From Streptomonospora alba (GTDB taxonomy: Bacteria; Actinomycetota; Actinomycetes; Streptosporangiales; Streptosporangiaceae), in assembly GCF_000826685.1 (NCBI RefSeq), contig NZ_JROO01000031.1, positions 62,001 through 126,000 of the forward strand: DNA of 64,000 nt. Reading direction: 5' to 3'. The position numbers and the translations under genes were made by a program. Shown in pieces: positions 42,278 through 51,060 of this stretch. How positions within the stretch are numbered: position 1 is the stretch's first letter; the number at the start of each line of letters is the position of its first letter. A model generated the notes under the pieces. It was not told where the DNA came from. It saw nothing but the letters and a program-made list of their open reading frames with translations, and searched no databases.

Positions 42278-43018
42278 GTGCGGCCACGTGGGAGGGACGA
42301 CCGGTCCCAGGCGGGATCGCCGGCACCGCGGCAGGACATATCCGAGCGCATGCGGGCCGGACGCGACGATCCGCTTGAGCGGCCGCAGCGCGGCCTGCAC
42401 CGCTCCGAACCCGTGGACAAGTCCCGTCTGGCCGCCGTCGGCTACTTCCTGGGCAGCACCGTTCCCAAGCGCGTCCAGCCGCCCCGCGTGCTCAACGTGC
42501 TGCTGATCTCCGGCGTCACGCTGGCGCTCACGCTCTTCGGCTACAGCACGACCCAGATCTACCTGCGCTTCAGCGAACCGCCCACCGCACAGGAAGCCGG
42601 CCCCACCGCCCCCGATACGAGCGAGCGCCTCGCCCCCAGCAGCGGGCCCGCGACCGAGGAGAGCGGCAAGGCGTCCGCGGAGATGGTCAGCGTGGTCTCC
42701 TACGAGGCGGTGGCGTCCTCGGGCAGCGGGTTCACCGGCGAGGTCACCGTCACCAACACCGGCTCGGCCCTGCTCAAGGACTGGGAACTCGCGCTGGAGT
42801 TCGCCGACGCGAGGGTCACCTCGGTGGCCGACGCCGAGTGGCGGGCCACCGAGAACGGCGTCGTCGCCAGCGAGCCCGCACGTGCCGACGGCCTGGAGCC
42901 CGGCGACTCGGTGACGCTCAGCTTCACCGCCGAAGGGCGCACGCAGAACCCCGTCGCCTGTTCACTCAACGGCAGCCCGTGCGACTGGGGCGCAGCGGAT
43001 TCGGCGGCGCAGGACTGA
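42278..43018 (+). CDS. Membrane-anchored CBM2-type cellulose-binding domain protein
   Basis: A 246-residue protein with about 70 basic, polar residues inside, one helix at 70-92 (VLNVLLISGVTLALTLFGYS), a Thr/Ser/Pro linker, and a C-terminal domain at about 140-238. That domain has the beta-sandwich pattern of CBM family 2: GSGFTGEVTVTNTGSALLKD, WELALEFADARVTSV, WRATENGVVASEP, LEPGDSVTLSFTAEG, with two late Cys. There is no catalytic domain. GTG start, no clear Shine-Dalgarno. It may tether the cell to polysaccharide or bind wall glycans. Confidence 0.75.
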   Translation: MRPRGRDDRSQAGSPAPRQDISERMRAGRDDPLERPQRGLHRSEPVDKSRLAAVGYFLGSTVPKRVQPPRVLNVLLISGVTLALTLFGYSTTQIYLRFSEPPTAQEAGPTAPDTSERLAPSSGPATEESGKASAEMVSVVSYEAVASSGSGFTGEVTVTNTGSALLKDWELALEFADARVTSVADAEWRATENGVVASEPARADGLEPGDSVTLSFTAEGRTQNPVACSLNGSPCDWGAADSAAQD

Positions 43019-43097
43019 GACCCCCGGGTGCGGGGGCCGGATCGACCGGGTACGGAGCGGGCGCCGTAGACACGCGCCCGCCGGGCGCACGCCGAAA

Positions 43098-43124
43098 AGC
43101 GCCACGACCCGAAGCCGTGGCGCT
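43098..43124 (-). terminator. Rho-independent terminator of rpmB
   Basis: On the minus strand AGCGCCACG and its complement form a 9-bp stem followed by TTTT, a classic intrinsic terminator 35 bases after the L28 stop codon. Confidence 0.85.
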
Positions 43125-43158
43125 CATGGACGCCGTGGATCGCGGAAGTGTTCCGCGG

Positions 43159-43344
43159 TCAGCGATCGACCTTGCCGGCCTTGATGCAGGAAGTGCACAC
43201 GTGCATGCGCTTGGGCGTACCGCCCACGCGGGTGCGCACGGTCTGGATGTTGGGGTTCCAGCGGCGGCGGGTGCGGCGGTGCGAGTGGGAAACACTGTTA
43301 CCGAACCCTGGTCCCTTGCCGCAGACGTCGCAGACGGAAGCCAC
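43159..43344 (-). CDS. rpmB: 50S ribosomal protein L28 (zinc-ribbon form)
   Basis: A 61-residue ribosomal protein: [20 protein letters not shown], then [13 protein letters not shown] and [12 protein letters not shown]. Two CxxC pairs show the zinc-binding form. The GTG at 43344 with GGAG 5 bases upstream is chosen over longer readings because L28 proteins begin here. A minus-strand TATAGT at 43586-43581 is a possible -10, giving a leader of over 200 bases. It is divergent from recG. Confidence 0.95.
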   Translation of the reverse strand: MASVCDVCGKGPGFGNSVSHSHRRTRRRWNPNIQTVRTRVGGTPKRMHVCTSCIKAGKVDR

Positions 43345-43580
43345 GGTAACTCCATTCAAGCGCTCGGATCCGCACGCGCTGAGGCGGTGAGGACAACCCG
43401 AGAGAGGTCTGATGAGCAGGCTGGCGCGGCGCGCCAACCGTCGGAGCGTACACGACGACCTGCAGCGACTTCCAATCGCGGAAGAAGCCCAGGACGCGGA
43501 TGCACACGCGGGAATGCGGTCCGCCGGAGAGTCCGGCCCCCGACCGGAAGTCCGGCGCCGACGCCGCGCGTCCGCAGACC

Positions 43581-43586
43581 ACTATA
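43581..43586 (-). promoter_or_regulatory. Possible -10 (TATAGT) of rpmB
   Basis: TATAGT on the minus strand is an excellent -10 in GC-rich surroundings, but no good -35 is seen at 16-18 bases. The leader to the rpmB GTG would be about 230 bases. Confidence 0.4.
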
Positions 43587-43714
43587 CCGGCTCCGCTCGA
43601 CCCGAAGGACCGTGCCGGAGCGCGTGCGCACCCGTCCGCGTCGGTACCGGGGTGTAGAAACGCTCTAACGTGTCCGCACGGGCGAACCGCCATCGGGGAG
43701 AACGGAGATCCCGA

Positions 43715-45946
43715 GTGATCAGCTGGGACGAGCCGCTGCGCACGCCCCTCGGCGCCAAGACCGCGAAGAAGCTGGCCGACGAGCTCGGCCTGCGCACCGT
43801 GGGCGACCTGCTGCGCTACTACCCCCGCCGCTACGCCACCCGCGGCGAGCTCACCGACCTGTCCTCGCTGGCCGAAGGCGAGCATGTCACCGTCGTCGCC
43901 GAGGTGTACTCGGTGCACAAGCGCGACCTGCGCCGGGGGCCGGGCGGCAAACCGCGCAGCCTGCTGGAAGCCGTGATCACCGACGGCACCGGCCGTCTCA
44001 CGCTCGCCTTCTTCGCCAAGGTCGGCTACCACCAGCGCGAGCTGATCACCGGAAGGCGCGGCATGTTCGCCGGCCGGGTCTCCACCTACCGCGGCAAGAA
44101 GCAGCTGGCCCATCCGGTCTACGAGATGCTGCCCGACGACTCGGCCGCCGACGAGCGCGCCCGCGAGTTCGCCGAGCGCCCCATCCCGATCTACCCGGCG
44201 ACCAAGGACCTGCCCTCGATGACCGTCGCCCGGTGCGTCGGCCCGGTGCTGGACCAGGTCCGGGAGGCGGGGCTGCCCGACCCGCTGCCCTCGGACCTGC
44301 GCACCCGCCACCGCCTGCTCGACCTGCCCGAGGCGCTGGAGCGCATTCACCGCCCCGCCGAGTCCGACGACGTCCCCCGCGCCCGCCTCCGCCTGAAGTG
44401 GGACGAGGCCTTCGTGCTCCAGGTCGCCCTCGCCCGGCGCCGCCGCGAGGCCGCCGACGTCGCCGCCCTCCCGCGGCCCGGGCGTTCGGGCGGGCTGCTC
44501 CAGGCGTTCGACGCGGCGCTGCCCTTCGAGCTCACCGAGGGCCAGCGCGAGGTCGGTGCCGCTGTCGCCGAGGGCCTCGCCTCCACCCACCCCATGCACC
44601 GGCTGCTGCAGGGCGACGTCGGTGCCGGAAAGACGCTGGTGGCGCTGCGGGCCATGCTGCAGGTCGTCGACTCCGGAGGGCAGGCCGCCCTGCTCGCCCC
44701 CACCGAAGTGCTGGCCCAGCAGCACCACCGCTCCATCACCCGGATGCTCGGCCCTCTGGCCCGAGCGGGCCAGATCGACGGCGCAGAGAACGCGACGAAG
44801 GTCGCCCTGCTCACCGGGTCCCAGGGCACCGCCGTCCGCCGCCGGGCCCTGCTGGAGGCCGCGTCGGGCGACGCGGGGATCGTCGTAGGCACCCACGCGC
44901 TGCTGCAGGAGCACGTCTCCTTCGCCGACCTCGGGTTCATCGTCGTCGACGAGCAGCACCGCTTCGGTGTCGAGCAGCGCGACGCCCTGCGCGGGAAGTC
45001 GGCCGAGGGGCGCCCGCACGTGCTCGTGATGACCGCCACACCCATTCCGCGCACCGTGGCCATGACCGTCTACGGCGACCTCGACGTCGTGGCGCTGACC
45101 GAGCTGCCCTCCGGCCGCGCGGGGGTGTCCACGCACGTGGTGCCGGCGGCGGAGAAGCCGCGCTTCCTGGAGCGTGCTTGGGAACGCGTCCGGGAGGAGG
45201 CCGCGCAGCAGCGCCAGGTCTATGTCGTGTGCCCGCGCATCGGCGACGGCGACGGGCCCGCGGGCGAGGAGGCGGCCGCTGCCGAGAACGGGGCCTCCGG
45301 GACCGAGGCCGCCGGTGAGGAGGGTGCGCGGCGCCCGCCGCTGGCGGTGACCGAAGTCGCAGCCGAGCTGGCCGCGGGCCCGCTCGCCGGGTTGCGCGTG
45401 GAGGCGCTGCACGGGCGCCTCGCGCCCGAGGAGAAGGACGCCGCGATGCGCCGCTTCGCCGAGGGGCGGATCGACGTGCTGGTGGCCACCACCGTGATCG
45501 AGGTGGGAGTGGATGTGCCCACCGCGACGGCCATGGTGATCATGGACGCCGACCGCTTCGGCGTCTCCCAGCTGCACCAGTTGCGCGGCCGCGTGGGCCG
45601 CGGCGGCCTGCCCGGACTGTGCCTGCTGGTCACCGAGGCCGAGGCGGGCTCGCCGGCGCGCGAGCGGCTGGATGCGGTGGCCGCCACCACCGACGGCTTC
45701 GAGCTGTCCCGCGTCGACCTGGAGCAGCGCCGCGAGGGCGACGTGCTGGGGGGCGCCCAGTCCGGGCGGCGTTCGTCGCTGCGCATGCTCACCCTGCTGC
45801 GCGACGAGGAGCTGATCGGCCGGGCCCGCGAGGAGGCCGCCCGCTACGTCGACGAGGACCCCGAGCTGGCGGGCCACCCGCCGCTGGCCGAGGCGTTGGA
45901 GGCGCTGCTGGCCGAAGACCGCGCGGAGTACCTGGAGAAGACCTGA
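43715..45946 (+). CDS. recG: ATP-dependent DNA helicase RecG
   Basis: A 743-residue helicase that remodels stalled forks and Holliday junctions. The wedge/OB domain is in the first about 180 residues (VGDLLRYYPRRYATRGELTD). Helicase motifs: Walker A LLQGDVGAGKTLVALRAM, LAPTEVLAQQHH, DEQH box VVDEQHRFGVEQRDAL, MTATPIPRT, and QLHQLRGRVGRGGLPG. A Gly/Ala/Glu-rich insert of about 40 residues follows VYVVCPRIGDGD. GTG 43715 is chosen; GTG 43670 overlaps a TAACGT -10 element and would add 15 basic residues. Confidence 0.95.
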   Translation: MISWDEPLRTPLGAKTAKKLADELGLRTVGDLLRYYPRRYATRGELTDLSSLAEGEHVTVVAEVYSVHKRDLRRGPGGKPRSLLEAVITDGTGRLTLAFFAKVGYHQRELITGRRGMFAGRVSTYRGKKQLAHPVYEMLPDDSAADERAREFAERPIPIYPATKDLPSMTVARCVGPVLDQVREAGLPDPLPSDLRTRHRLLDLPEALERIHRPAESDDVPRARLRLKWDEAFVLQVALARRRREAADVAALPRPGRSGGLLQAFDAALPFELTEGQREVGAAVAEGLASTHPMHRLLQGDVGAGKTLVALRAMLQVVDSGGQAALLAPTEVLAQQHHRSITRMLGPLARAGQIDGAENATKVALLTGSQGTAVRRRALLEAASGDAGIVVGTHALLQEHVSFADLGFIVVDEQHRFGVEQRDALRGKSAEGRPHVLVMTATPIPRTVAMTVYGDLDVVALTELPSGRAGVSTHVVPAAEKPRFLERAWERVREEAAQQRQVYVVCPRIGDGDGPAGEEAAAAENGASGTEAAGEEGARRPPLAVTEVAAELAAGPLAGLRVEALHGRLAPEEKDAAMRRFAEGRIDVLVATTVIEVGVDVPTATAMVIMDADRFGVSQLHQLRGRVGRGGLPGLCLLVTEAEAGSPARERLDAVAATTDGFELSRVDLEQRREGDVLGGAQSGRRSSLRMLTLLRDEELIGRAREEAARYVDEDPELAGHPPLAEALEALLAEDRAEYLEKT

Positions 45947-45984
45947 GCCCGGTACGTCCCGGACGCGCACCGCCTCCGCCGCGC

Positions 45985-45990
45985 TACCGT
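45985..45990 (+). promoter_or_regulatory. -10 element (TACCGT), leaderless rsmD
   Basis: TACCGT is followed by 7 bases and ATG at 45998, so rsmD can be expressed independently of recG as a leaderless message. Confidence 0.45.
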
Positions 45991-45997
45991 GACCGGC

Positions 45998-46579
45998 ATG
46001 AGCCGCATCATCGCCGGCGCCGCCCGCGGCCGCCGCATCGCCGTCCCCGGCGGCCGCAACACCAGGCCCACGAGCGATCGGGCCCGTGAGGCGCTGTTCG
46101 CCTCGGCGCTGTCGGACCTGGGGACCTTCGACGGGCTTCGGGTGCTCGACCTCTACGCGGGCTCGGGTGCGATCGGGCTGGAGGCGCTCTCGCGCGGCGC
46201 CGACCACGCGCTGCTGGTGGAGTACGACCGCAAGGCGGTCGCCGCCCTGCGGTCGAACGTCGCCGCAGTGGGGCTGCCCGGCGCGCGCGTGGCCGCCGGG
46301 CGGGTGCGCCGGGTACTGCAGGAGGGACCGCGCGACGGCGCCTACGACCTCGCGGTGGCCGACCCGCCCTATGCGCTGGACGACGGCGAGATCACGACGG
46401 TGTTGGAGGAACTGCGCGACGGGGAATGGTTGCGGCCGGGAGCGCTGGTGGTGGTGGAGCGCGCCAGCCGCGGCGGCGACCTGGACTGGCCCGAGGGGTA
46501 CACGCCCGACCGGGTCCGCCGATACGGCGAGGCCTCGCTTTGGTACGGTCGCGCAGCAAGCCGTCCCGATCAGCGCTGA
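45998..46579 (+). CDS. rsmD: 16S rRNA (guanine966-N2)-methyltransferase RsmD
   Basis: A 193-residue SAM-dependent methyltransferase modifying 16S rRNA. It shows RIIAGAARGRRIAVPGGRN, TRPTSDRAREALFASAL, SAM motif VLDLYAGSGAIGLEALSRGA and the catalytic VADPPYALDD (DPPY). The ATG at 45998 follows TACCGT. It precedes coaD in the order common to bacteria. Confidence 0.93.
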   Translation: MSRIIAGAARGRRIAVPGGRNTRPTSDRAREALFASALSDLGTFDGLRVLDLYAGSGAIGLEALSRGADHALLVEYDRKAVAALRSNVAAVGLPGARVAAGRVRRVLQEGPRDGAYDLAVADPPYALDDGEITTVLEELRDGEWLRPGALVVVERASRGGDLDWPEGYTPDRVRRYGEASLWYGRAASRPDQR

Positions 46580-46649
46580 GCACCGCGGTCTGCGTCTCGC
46601 GAAGGGCCGTTCGCGCCGGCATCCCGTGTTCGTCGAGAGGAACGATCCA

Positions 46650-47138
46650 GTGCGTCGCGTCGTCTGCCCCGGATCCTTCGATCCGGTCACCAACGGACAC
46701 ATCGACATCATCGGGCGTGCCGCGCGGCAGTACGACGAGGTGGTGACGGCGGTGCTGACCAACGTCAACAAGCGCGGCCTGTTCAGCGTCGACGAAAAGG
46801 TCGAGATGCTGCGCGAGTGCACCGCGGATGTGGGCAACGTGACCATCTCGCAGTTCAGCGGGCTGCTGGTGGACTTCTGCCGCGACAACGGCATCGGCGC
46901 GATCATCCGCAGCCTGCGCTCGGTCAGCGACTTCGACTACGAGCTGCAGATCGCTCAGATGAACTATCGTCTGTCGGGTGTGGAGACGCTGTTCATGACG
47001 GCCAACCCGCAGTACTCCTTCCTCAGCTCCAGCCTCGTGCGCGAGATCGCCCAGTACGGCGGCGACGTCAGCAGCCTGGTCACCCCCTACGTCGAGCAGC
47101 GGCTGCGCGACAAGTACAAGAGCCGCGAGTCCTCCTGA
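46650..47138 (+). CDS. coaD: Phosphopantetheine adenylyltransferase
   Basis: A 162-residue enzyme of coenzyme A synthesis, transferring AMP to 4'-phosphopantetheine. CPGSFDPVTNGHIDIIGRAA carries the nucleotidyltransferase TxGH motif, IRSLRSVSDFDYELQIAQMN is the substrate-binding helix, and YSFLSSSLVREIAQYGG holds the C-terminal ISSxxVR-like motif. The GTG at 46650 follows GAGAGG and gives the standard length; the longer frame upstream overlaps rsmD and is a shadow. Confidence 0.96.
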   Translation: MRRVVCPGSFDPVTNGHIDIIGRAARQYDEVVTAVLTNVNKRGLFSVDEKVEMLRECTADVGNVTISQFSGLLVDFCRDNGIGAIIRSLRSVSDFDYELQIAQMNYRLSGVETLFMTANPQYSFLSSSLVREIAQYGGDVSSLVTPYVEQRLRDKYKSRESS

Positions 47139-47167
47139 GCGTTCACTGCTCCGGTGCCGCGACGGAT

Positions 47168-47197
47168 TTGGGCAGGGTCTGCGGGCGTAGCTATACT
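47168..47197 (+). promoter_or_regulatory. Sigma70-type promoter before DUF177-rpmF
   Basis: TTGGGC (47168-47173), an 18-base spacer and TATACT (47192-47197) make the best consensus-like promoter in the window. It would drive the DUF177-rpmF unit, with a leader of about 170 bases. Confidence 0.6.
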
Positions 47198-47374
47198 GGC
47201 TGATCGGCTACGCCTTCGTTCCGGGCGTGGTCGTTCTTCCTTGTTCACGGTTGTCCAAGGAGCTCCGAAGTTGTCCGAGAGGTCGTTGCGACGACCGCCG
47301 ACCCGCCGCGTCCCAGCGCGGATGCTGCTGAAAGCGCGATCACTCTGTCTCGTCTAGACGCCCGAGCCCCTCTG

Positions 47375-47917
47375 GTGGTCGACACCCGGCCGCTGGGGCG
47401 CCAGCCCGGCTCCATGCGGACCGTCCAGCGGTCCGTGCCCGCACCCGCGCAGCTCGCGACCGCGATGGCGCGCGTGCCCGAAGGCACGCCGATCGAGCTC
47501 GACCTGCGGCTTGAGGCCGTGATGGAGGGCGTTCTCGTCACGGGCGGCGCCGAGGTGGTGTTCGAGGCAGAGTGCTCCCGGTGCCTGGATCCGATCCAGG
47601 AGACCGTCGAGGCGCCGTTCCAGGAGCTGTTCCGCTACCCCGGCGAGGACCGACTCGGCCCCGAGGACACGGACACCGAAGACGAGGAAGAGGATTACTA
47701 TCTAGAGGGCGAACTCCTCGACCTCGAACAGGTGGTGCGCAACGCCGTCGTGCTCGCGCTGCCGCTGTCGCCGCTGTGCCGGGAGGACTGTCCCGGGCTG
47801 TGCGTCCAATGCGGGGTGAAACTCGCGGAGGCCGGGCCCGAGCACGGTCACGGCGAGGGCATCGACCCTCGCTGGGAGGCGTTGCGGAACCTCGGTGAGG
47901 AGTTCGGCGACCGTTGA
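47375..47917 (+). CDS. YceD/DUF177 domain protein
   Basis: A 180-residue (as called) acidic protein of the YceD/DUF177 family, conserved immediately before rpmF and implicated in 23S rRNA accumulation. It has FEAECSRCLDPIQETVEAPF, an acidic EDTDTEDEEEDYY stretch, LDLEQVVRNAVVLALPLSPL, and CREDCPGLCVQCGVKL with paired Cys. The start is uncertain: codons just upstream read SRLDARAPLV, which belongs to the family, but no ATG or GTG precedes them. CTG at 47345 is one candidate. A strong AAGGAG at 47258 points to a TTG in another frame. Confidence 0.85.
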   Translation: MVDTRPLGRQPGSMRTVQRSVPAPAQLATAMARVPEGTPIELDLRLEAVMEGVLVTGGAEVVFEAECSRCLDPIQETVEAPFQELFRYPGEDRLGPEDTDTEDEEEDYYLEGELLDLEQVVRNAVVLALPLSPLCREDCPGLCVQCGVKLAEAGPEHGHGEGIDPRWEALRNLGEEFGDR

Positions 47918-48060
47918 CGAGCCCTGCTCCGCGGAGCGCCTCGCTTTCGCCTCCGGGCGGAGGCGAACCGCCGGAGCACCGCGGCGCACCCCGTGTACGC
48001 GGGGCGCGCCCTTGCCAATAACGCTCCCGCGACCGCGCGGGATGACCCAGGAGGATTGAC

Positions 48061-48234
48061 GTGGCTGTCCCGAAGCGGAAGATGTCGCGGAGCAACACGC
48101 GCAAGCGCCGTTCCCAGTGGAAGGCCTCGCGCCCGGTGCTGGTCACCTGCCCGCGCTGCCGCGATCCCAAGCTCCCGCACACCGCGTGCCCCACGTGCGG
48201 CACCTACAACAACCGCCAGGTCCTCGACGTCTGA
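48061..48234 (+). CDS. rpmF: 50S ribosomal protein L32 (zinc-binding form)
   Basis: A 57-residue ribosomal protein: [20 protein letters not shown], then [20 protein letters not shown] with two CxxC pairs for zinc, and NNRQVLDV at the end. The GTG follows CAGGAGG by 6 bases. It lies downstream of DUF177 as in most bacteria, with a 143-base gap, and is one of the short genes easily missed. Confidence 0.96.
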   Translation: MAVPKRKMSRSNTRKRRSQWKASRPVLVTCPRCRDPKLPHTACPTCGTYNNRQVLDV

Positions 48235-48531
48235 GTTCCTCGGCCGGCTACGAGCCGAATCCGCGGGAGCGGACTCGGGCCGCGGCGCGGAGACCAGCGC
48301 GTCCCCGTCAATGCCCGGCCCGGGTCCCGCCCCGGTTCCGGTGATCCGCGACAATCGAAGACGACCGCGCCGGTTCGGGCATATCCCGAGGCCGTGGTGG
48401 CCGCCGGGCAGGGGCGCCGCCCCTCCGCGACGTTCACCTCGCCCTCGAGCGTCCCTGATCGGCTTAGTCGAGCGCAGCCGCGCGAGTGACAGCGCGCCTG
48501 GGCCAGCGAGGATCAGGAGTGTGAACGTCGA

Positions 48532-49317
48532 GTGGCCACACAACTCAACGCGGCCGAGGCCCGCGAGATCTACCGTGCGATCGGCGTCGAACTCGACGCC
48601 AAAGTGCTGGCGCGGGCGCTGACACACCGCTCCTACGCCTACGAGAAGGGCGGCCTGCCCACCAACGAGCGCCTGGAGTTCCTGGGCGACTCCGTGCTGG
48701 GGCTGATCGTCACCGACACGCTCTTCCGAGAGCACCCCGACCTGCCCGAGGGCCAGCTCGCCAAGCTGCGGGCGGCAGTGGTCAACATGCGGGCGCTGGC
48801 CGACGTCGCCCGCGAGCTGGGCGTCGGCGAGTACATCCGGCTGGGCCGCGGCGAGGAGGGCACCGGGGGGCGCGACAAGTCCTCCATACTCGCCGACACC
48901 CTGGAGGCCGTCATCGGCGCGGTCTATCTCGACCGCGGGCTCGGCGTCGCCTCCGACTTCGTGCACCGGCTGTTCGATCCGCTCATCGCCACCGCCTCGG
49001 GCCTGGGCGCGGGGCTGGACTGGAAGACCTCCCTGCAGGAACTCACCGCCTCCGAGATGCTCGGAGTCCCCGAGTACCACGTCGAGGAGAGCGGCCCCGA
49101 CCACCAGAAGACCTTCCGCGCCACCGTGCGCGTGGCCGGCGAGGACTACGGCTTGGGCGAGGGCCGCAGCAAGAAGGAAGCCGAGCAGCAGGCGGCCGAG
49201 TCGGCCTGGAAGGGCATCCGCGCCTCCTCCGCCGCGGCGCGCGCCGCGAGGGGCGACCCCGTGGGCCCGGCCGACCCCGCCGACCCGGGCCCCGTCGAGG
49301 CCTCCGACGAGGACTGA
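48532..49317 (+). CDS. rnc: Ribonuclease III
   Basis: A 261-residue double-strand-specific RNase for rRNA and mRNA processing. The catalytic signature [18 protein letters not shown] is near residue 44, [20 protein letters not shown] carries the second acidic pair, and the C-terminal dsRNA-binding domain has [16 protein letters not shown]. The last 35 residues are an Ala/Pro/Asp tail. The GTG at 48532 has AGGAG about 11 bases upstream. It lies 3 bases before mutM, so both are probably cotranscribed. Confidence 0.95.
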   Translation: MATQLNAAEAREIYRAIGVELDAKVLARALTHRSYAYEKGGLPTNERLEFLGDSVLGLIVTDTLFREHPDLPEGQLAKLRAAVVNMRALADVARELGVGEYIRLGRGEEGTGGRDKSSILADTLEAVIGAVYLDRGLGVASDFVHRLFDPLIATASGLGAGLDWKTSLQELTASEMLGVPEYHVEESGPDHQKTFRATVRVAGEDYGLGEGRSKKEAEQQAAESAWKGIRASSAAARAARGDPVGPADPADPGPVEASDED

Positions 49318-49320
49318 GGC

Positions 49321-50187
49321 GTGCCCGAACTGCCCGAGGTCGAGGTCGTCCGCGCCGGCCTGGAGCACTGGGTGCGCGGCCGCACCGTCGACGCGGTGGC
49401 GGTGCTGCACCCCCGCTCGGTCCGGCGCCACGCCGCCGGCGCCGAGGACTTCTCGATGCGGCTCGAAAAGCGCACCATCACCGGCACACGCCGCCGCGGC
49501 AAGTACCTGTGGCTGGAGCTGGACTCCGGCGACGCGCTGCTGGCCCACCTGGGAATGAGCGGACAGCTGCTGGTGCAGCCGCCCGACAGGGACGCCGAGC
49601 GCCATCAGCGGGTGCGCATCGGTCTGGGCCCCGCGGAACGCGAGGTGCGCTTCGTCGACCAGCGCACTTTCGGACACCTCATGATCGACCCGCTGATCGA
49701 CGACGCCCGGGGGACCTCGACCGGGGTCCCCTCGGTGATCGGCCATATCGCGCCGGACCCCCTCGACCCCGCGTTCGACGACGAGGCGTTCAGCGCACTG
49801 CTGCGGCGCAAGCGCACCGAGGTCAAGCGCGCGCTGCTGGATCAATCCGCGATCAGCGGGGTAGGCAACATCTACGCGGACGAGGCGCTGTGGCGTGCAC
49901 GGCTGCACTGGGCGCGCCCCACGGCGAACCTGCGCCGTCCGCAGATCAGCGGCTTGCTGGAGCACGTGCGCGACGTGCTGCGCGAGGCGCTGGCCGCGGG
50001 CGGCACCTCGTTCGACAGCCTGTACGTGAACGTCAACGGCGAAAGCGGGTACTTCGAGCGCGGCCTGAAGGCCTACGGGCGGCACGGGTCGCCCTGCGAG
50101 CGCTGCGGGACACCGATCCGGCGCGAGGCCTTCATGAACCGCTCGTCCTACAGCTGCCCGCGCTGCCAGCGCGCGCCGCGCCGCTGA
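49321..50187 (+). CDS. mutM: Formamidopyrimidine-DNA glycosylase
   Basis: A 288-residue base-excision repair enzyme for 8-oxoguanine. The N-terminal [13 protein letters not shown] supplies the catalytic Pro and Glu, [12 protein letters not shown] holds the conserved Lys, [19 protein letters not shown] is the helix-two-turn-helix, and the C-terminal zinc finger is [13 protein letters not shown] plus SYSCPRCQ. The GTG is 3 bases after rnc. All catalytic residues are present. Confidence 0.95.
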   Translation: MPELPEVEVVRAGLEHWVRGRTVDAVAVLHPRSVRRHAAGAEDFSMRLEKRTITGTRRRGKYLWLELDSGDALLAHLGMSGQLLVQPPDRDAERHQRVRIGLGPAEREVRFVDQRTFGHLMIDPLIDDARGTSTGVPSVIGHIAPDPLDPAFDDEAFSALLRRKRTEVKRALLDQSAISGVGNIYADEALWRARLHWARPTANLRRPQISGLLEHVRDVLREALAAGGTSFDSLYVNVNGESGYFERGLKAYGRHGSPCERCGTPIRREAFMNRSSYSCPRCQRAPRR

Positions 50188-50232
50188 ACGCGGGCCCGCA
50201 CGCCGCACACGCGAAACAGGGAGGACAGGCCC

Positions 50233-50523
50233 GTGGAAGGCGAGCAGGACTCCGAGGCACGGCTGATGGCGTGGGTGCGCGGCCGCGTGCAGGGGGTCGG
50301 ATTCCGCTGGTGGGTGCGTTCCCGCGCGCTGGAACTGGGGCTGACCGGCGCTGCGACCAACCTCGACGACGGAAGGGTCGAGGTGGTGGCCGAAGGCCCA
50401 AGCGAGCACTGCCGACAGCTCCTTGCCCTGCTGCGCGGCGGCGAGACCCCCGGGGAGGTGGCGGGGGTTGTCGAGAGATGGGAGAATTCCCGGGGTACCT
50501 TCTCCGGGTTCACCGAGCGGTGA
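50233..50523 (+). CDS. acyP: Acylphosphatase
   Basis: A 96-residue acylphosphatase: [20 protein letters not shown] contains the phosphate-binding loop with catalytic Arg, and [17 protein letters not shown] the catalytic Asn. It hydrolyses acyl phosphates such as carbamoyl phosphate or acetyl phosphate. GTG start after GGGAGGA. It follows mutM by 45 bases, the usual order before smc in actinobacteria. Confidence 0.92.
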   Translation: MEGEQDSEARLMAWVRGRVQGVGFRWWVRSRALELGLTGAATNLDDGRVEVVAEGPSEHCRQLLALLRGGETPGEVAGVVERWENSRGTFSGFTER

Positions 50524-50811
50524 GTATCCTTGGGAGACGCGACGCGGTTCGCGGGCACCCGTCCTGACGCCGGCAACGGCCGACTGGATCCGCGCACGGG
50601 GGTGTCCGATTCGGATCGTGCGTTGCGACCTGCCTGATTACAGCGCGTAACTAACTGTTTCGTACAACCTTGACCAGCAACGCCCATGGTGAGACTCTGG
50701 AAAGCGGACCGCGCGCCTTTCCTGCCCGGGGGCAGCCGAGCATCACTGGCGCTCCCGAGGCTCATATGGGCGTGAATCGAATCTGGTCACTCAGTGTGGA
50801 GGACCCACATC

Positions 50812-51003
50812 ATGGCGAAGGCTCTGTTTGGCCACGTCGGAGGTCCTGACCCTCAGATGGTTCAGGAGATGCGGCGGCTGCAGAAACGAGTAAGTGACCT
50901 CGAAGACGAGATCAGTCGGCTTCAGGCGCGAAACGACCAGCTCTCCGCGGCTGTGACCGAAGTCACTGCCCCTGCGACCGACCGCGAGCCCGCGCTCGCC
51001 TGA
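50812..51003 (+). CDS. Small conserved coiled-coil protein
   Basis: A 63-residue protein: MAKALFGHVGGPDPQMVQEM followed by a coiled coil (RRLQKRVSDLEDEISRLQAR). It is conserved in actinobacteria in the acyP-smc interval but uncharacterised. The ATG follows GGAGG 8 bases upstream. The 288 bases before it are AT-richer than the rest of the window and probably contain its promoter, though I could not fix one. Its codon use is unusually mixed, with several A/T third positions. Confidence 0.75.
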   Translation: MAKALFGHVGGPDPQMVQEMRRLQKRVSDLEDEISRLQARNDQLSAAVTEVTAPATDREPALA

Positions 51004-51028
51004 AGTCCCGCGGGAAACGCAACGCGAA

Positions 51029-51060
51029 AAGGGGCGCCACAGCTTTCACCGGCGTCCCTT
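51029..51060. terminator. Terminator after the small coiled-coil gene
   Basis: AAGGGGCGCC and GGCGTCCCTT pair over 10 bp with one G-T pair and a 12-base loop, starting 26 bases after the stop codon. Confidence 0.65.

Noticed and set aside
43298-46906. 1202-residue minus-strand ORF over recG-rsmD
   Set aside because: Antisense shadow; only its first-frame overlap with the L28 region is near a real gene, and that gene is in another frame.
47154-47357. 67-residue ORF with a well-placed AAGGAG before an internal TTG
   Set aside because: The peptide is Arg/Leu-rich with no homology; kept only as a puzzle for the DUF177 start.
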